From positions 27,183-91,182 of the forward strand of contig JBBQVN010000002.1 of assembly GCA_038211475.1 (NCBI GenBank): a DNA stretch of 64,000 nucleotides, written 5' to 3'. The DNA comes from JANYBT01 sp038211475. Lineage in GTDB: Bacteria > Acidobacteriota > Terriglobia > Terriglobales > Acidobacteriaceae. Of this stretch, positions 61,946 to 64,000 are shown in pieces; the stretch's first letter is position 1, and every line of letters starts with the position of its first letter. The position numbers and the translations under genes were made by a program. The notes under the pieces are model-generated. The model did no database searches, was not told the origin of the DNA, and worked only from the letters and a program-made list of their open reading frames with translations.

Positions 61946-63161
61946 CGATATCTCCCTTTGTGGGCGTGGTCTCCGTTGGGTTCTGATGCCGATCTGTAGC
62001 TCCGATAATCTCCTGGAGAAACAATCCGAGCGTCGCAAAGTCTCCAAGAACAAACTCCGAGTGAAATTTGGATTGGTCTTGCGGATCAGCAGTCCAAGTC
62101 ACTGCTGGTGCACCTGACTGACTCGGTTTACCGTCACTTGTCGACCAGCGTGCAAGTCGTGTTCCGAGCACGCCGGCATCACGTGCGAGTACGTTGAGAT
62201 TGCTTCGTGTGCCAGCGAGACGTCCGACATTCTCATGCTTGGCTAGCTGCGAATACATCAATGCGAAAGCAGTGGCGGTCGAGTTGCCCTGCAGCCCCTG
62301 GAGAATAATCTCATTGAGATGCTCATCACTGAACGAATAGCCGGACACAATCAAGATTGCCGCTGGCTGCCCGAGGAACGTTCGCAGCCGATCCAGCATA
62401 GCTAGGTAAGGCATCCTGCGGCTCTCGTCATACTTTAGGTGAGAGGGATATATGAGCTGTTTCGAACCAGCAGAACTTCGACGATGGATTTTCCCTTCTT
62501 CGTCTTCTGACCAGTTGATCGACCCGTGTATTTTCCATAGGCGTGCCCACCTATTGGGCAATTGATCTTGCTCCATTGCCTGCAAGTCGAAAAATGTGTC
62601 TCTAGTACCCACGAAACCATCGAAGTACGGCACGCGATTCTGTTCAAGCGCTTGCTCTGCCAGCAGATCATAGTTTGTAGTGAATATCTGAATGGGGTAC
62701 AGCCGGTTGATTGCGCCAACCCACGCCGTAAGGTGATGATAGGGAGTATTTATGTTTGGGAGCGACACCGCTGCAGCGTCGGAAATAAACTTACAGGCTT
62801 CATTATCAAGCTTCCTGAGTTCTTCGGCTTTCAATCCGCGAACTGAATCTTTTCCAGCAACCTGCGCGAGCAGTCGTATGTGGCTCAAGAATTCTTCGAT
62901 GTTGGGACGGGCCTTTCCATCAATCTCGAAGTGTTTCAAGACTGCCGCGAGCGATCCCTTTAGGTCAGACTTGGATAATTCTTGGAACACCTGGCCTGTC
63001 ATGCCCGCAATGTCTGGAATCAGCGGTTTCGCAGCTCCATTGTGCGCGAGGCTTAGCGACATTGGACATCCCGCACCCAGGAAGAAGCTGATCGGGCGTT
63101 TGTCTTGTGACAAGGCCTGCCTGAGATGGCCGGCCATGACTACGCAGTCATGTTCAGTCAA
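61935..63161 (-). CDS. sir2: SIR2-domain NADase (SIR2-HerA defence pair)
   Basis: 408 residues. SIR2 motifs are FFLGAGCP (29-33 GAGCP), IFTTNYDLLAE (161-165) and WKIHGSINW with catalytic-type His212, plus IVSGYSFSDEHLNEIILQGL. This is the SIR2_2-like fold found in defence proteins that hydrolyse NAD. The 11-base overlap with herA marks one operon. Bacterial SIR2-HerA systems are known to block phages by NAD depletion; the assignment follows gene pair and motifs. Confidence 0.9.
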   Translation of the reverse strand: MTEHDCVVMAGHLRQALSQDKRPISFFLGAGCPMSLSLAHNGAAKPLIPDIAGMTGQVFQELSKSDLKGSLAAVLKHFEIDGKARPNIEEFLSHIRLLAQVAGKDSVRGLKAEELRKLDNEACKFISDAAAVSLPNINTPYHHLTAWVGAINRLYPIQIFTTNYDLLAEQALEQNRVPYFDGFVGTRDTFFDLQAMEQDQLPNRWARLWKIHGSINWSEDEEGKIHRRSSAGSKQLIYPSHLKYDESRRMPYLAMLDRLRTFLGQPAAILIVSGYSFSDEHLNEIILQGLQGNSTATAFALMYSQLAKHENVGRLAGTRSNLNVLARDAGVLGTRLARWSTSDGKPSQSGAPAVTWTADPQDQSKFHSEFVLGDFATLGLFLQEIIGATDRHQNPTETTPTKGDIDAS

Positions 63162-63635
63162 GAGAATCCCCCGTGAAATTCTATGTTAGCAAGAACACCC
63201 GAAAAATACCTGGACAATCAGCTACAAATCTAGCCTTTAACCGTCAGCGTGGCTCCCGAGTCTAGCCAAGCTCAGCATAACCAAAAGAGAACCGCAGAGA
63301 AGTGTGCACCGCGACCCTTCACAAGTCAATTCTCATACTTCAATTTTCGCCGCTTGAACCGTCACCTTTGGCCGCCACGACGTCAGAGGAAGACCGTCTG
63401 CGTGTATCTGCCCGAAAAGTACCGAGATAACGCGAGCGTCACTGAGCAGTCACAGCTTCCGCGATGTACTGTTCGACCGCCCTGACTGCAACGGCCTTGG
63501 TGTTTTCGTGTTCCTCATGATTCTCGCACATTCGGCGTGTGGCATCGCAGCGTTCACATATCGCAGCGCGAACTCCCACGCCAACTTGCGCCGCAACCGA
63601 CAAGGAGTCGGGGGAGGCCTTCTTCTGGGTGGACC
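63162..63635. other. Region upstream of SIR2 and next to the integrase relic
   Basis: 474 bases. It includes the SIR2 promoter area (AT-rich near 63180-63240) and decayed sequence with no convincing gene. Frames running through it from the integrase relic do not look like protein. Confidence 0.35.
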
Positions 63636-63779
63636 GTTCGGATTGTGGTATTTAGGTTTGGTAGTTTCGTGATCGCGACCCAGATAAACCCGGATGAGAC
63701 ATCTGCGGTCGCCTCGTGCGATGATCTGACCAACTTTGGGAGCCAGACGGATTTCCTCCTTGGTTTGCGTGAGAGGCAC
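63636..63779 (-). pseudogene. N-terminal fragment of a tyrosine integrase
   Basis: The translation KVGQIIARGDRRCLIRVYLG followed by RDHETTKPKYHN matches the Arm-DNA-binding start of phage-type site-specific integrases (pattern RGxxxWLxRVxLGRDxETGKRKYxNxTIHG). After ~48 codons the similarity ends. It may be the decayed integrase that placed the island. Confidence 0.65.
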
Positions 63780-63860
63780 ACTTCACGCGCACTGCGAGAA
63801 TTGAAAAGCAAGGATGCATCACTTTCGTGGAGAAAAGACGACTGATCGACCGTCAGTTGC

Positions 63861-64000
63861 TGACCTGCTCCCCGCAAACCGCACACAGCTGAGTATGATT
63901 TCAGATTGCGGAAAGGGGAAGAGGCATGTCGAGGAGTCAGCACACGGAAGCGCAGATGATCGGGGCGTTGAAGCAAATGGAGGCGGGGCGGAAAGCGGAG
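63861..64000 (+). mobile_element. IS3-family insertion sequence, left end (continues past window)
   Basis: The element starts at TGACCTGCTCCCCGC (63861), a typical IS3-type terminal inverted repeat, 67 bases before the transposase OrfA start. The right end is outside the window. It lies next to the broken integrase. Confidence 0.7.
63928..64000 (+). CDS. IS3-family transposase OrfA (partial)
   Basis: ATG 63928 follows GGGGAAGAGG and encodes MSRSQHTEAQMIGALKQMEA and GRKAE before the window edge. This is the start of an IS3 OrfA helix-turn-helix protein (pattern KRSxHTEAQMIAALKQxEAGRKAEDVAREMGVS). It appears intact as far as seen. Confidence 0.85.

Noticed and set aside
63537..63845. 102-codon plus ORF at the right end
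   Set aside because: It is antisense to the integrase relic, whose minus-strand frame matches a known family.

Overview
The window reads as a chromosome segment of a soil-type Acidobacteriota bacterium (class Terriglobia or close to it). This is an inference: it rests on the exosortase/EpsI pair, a PilMNOPQ cluster, many Sec-exported TIG/FG-GAP and beta-helix proteins, and transposase relics of types I associate with that phylum. No rRNA or intact tRNA is present, so placement is tentative.

Bases 1-32,560 are mostly core genome. In order they carry: a polysaccharide export lipoprotein-like gene and an outer-membrane protein divergent from an exosortase-EpsI operon; NAD(P)HX repair (nnr); two amino-acid permeases; thiE; a candidate XRE/nucleotidyltransferase toxin-antitoxin pair; a decayed patch (10.7-12.8 kb) with hairpin repeats, a RAYT transposase relic and two frameshifted genes; a Phd/VapC pair; a pepQ-accB-accC operon for malonyl-CoA synthesis; pilMNOPQ for the type IV pilus; a CCA-adding-type enzyme with an odd basic tail; an acyltransferase; hemerythrin; 3-hydroxyacyl-CoA dehydrogenase; a porin; and an MFS carrier.

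At 32,566-32,615 lies the 3' half of a tRNA-Pro(CGG) gene, the classic scar of tRNA-targeted integration. Its orientation puts the inserted DNA to the right. Everything from there to the end looks like an island. It is nearly all minus strand and visibly more AT-rich in parts. It is littered with IS ends, truncated transposases and frameshifted genes, and it closes with a broken tyrosine integrase and an IS3 element.

The island carries three probable conflict modules: (a) a small membrane protein plus an exported caspase/CHAT-like protease (39.5-40.7 kb); (b) a large CHAT-STAND ATPase-TPR protein translationally coupled to a protein with an RNxxxH (HEPN RNase) motif (49.8-55.1 kb), with a small downstream gene and a nearby split response regulator; and (c) a SIR2-HerA pair (60.1-63.2 kb), a known anti-phage architecture, followed by two KTSC-domain genes. 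A relic of a DUF3883/DISARM-type helicase is also present. Between these sit exported proteins: three tandem beta-helix paralogues, a TIG/FG-GAP protein, a YVTN propeller, and a secreted protein coupled to a tail-fibre-like gene.

Module (b) is the best candidate for an undescribed system: a protease-type sensor that could control a HEPN RNase made from the same mRNA.
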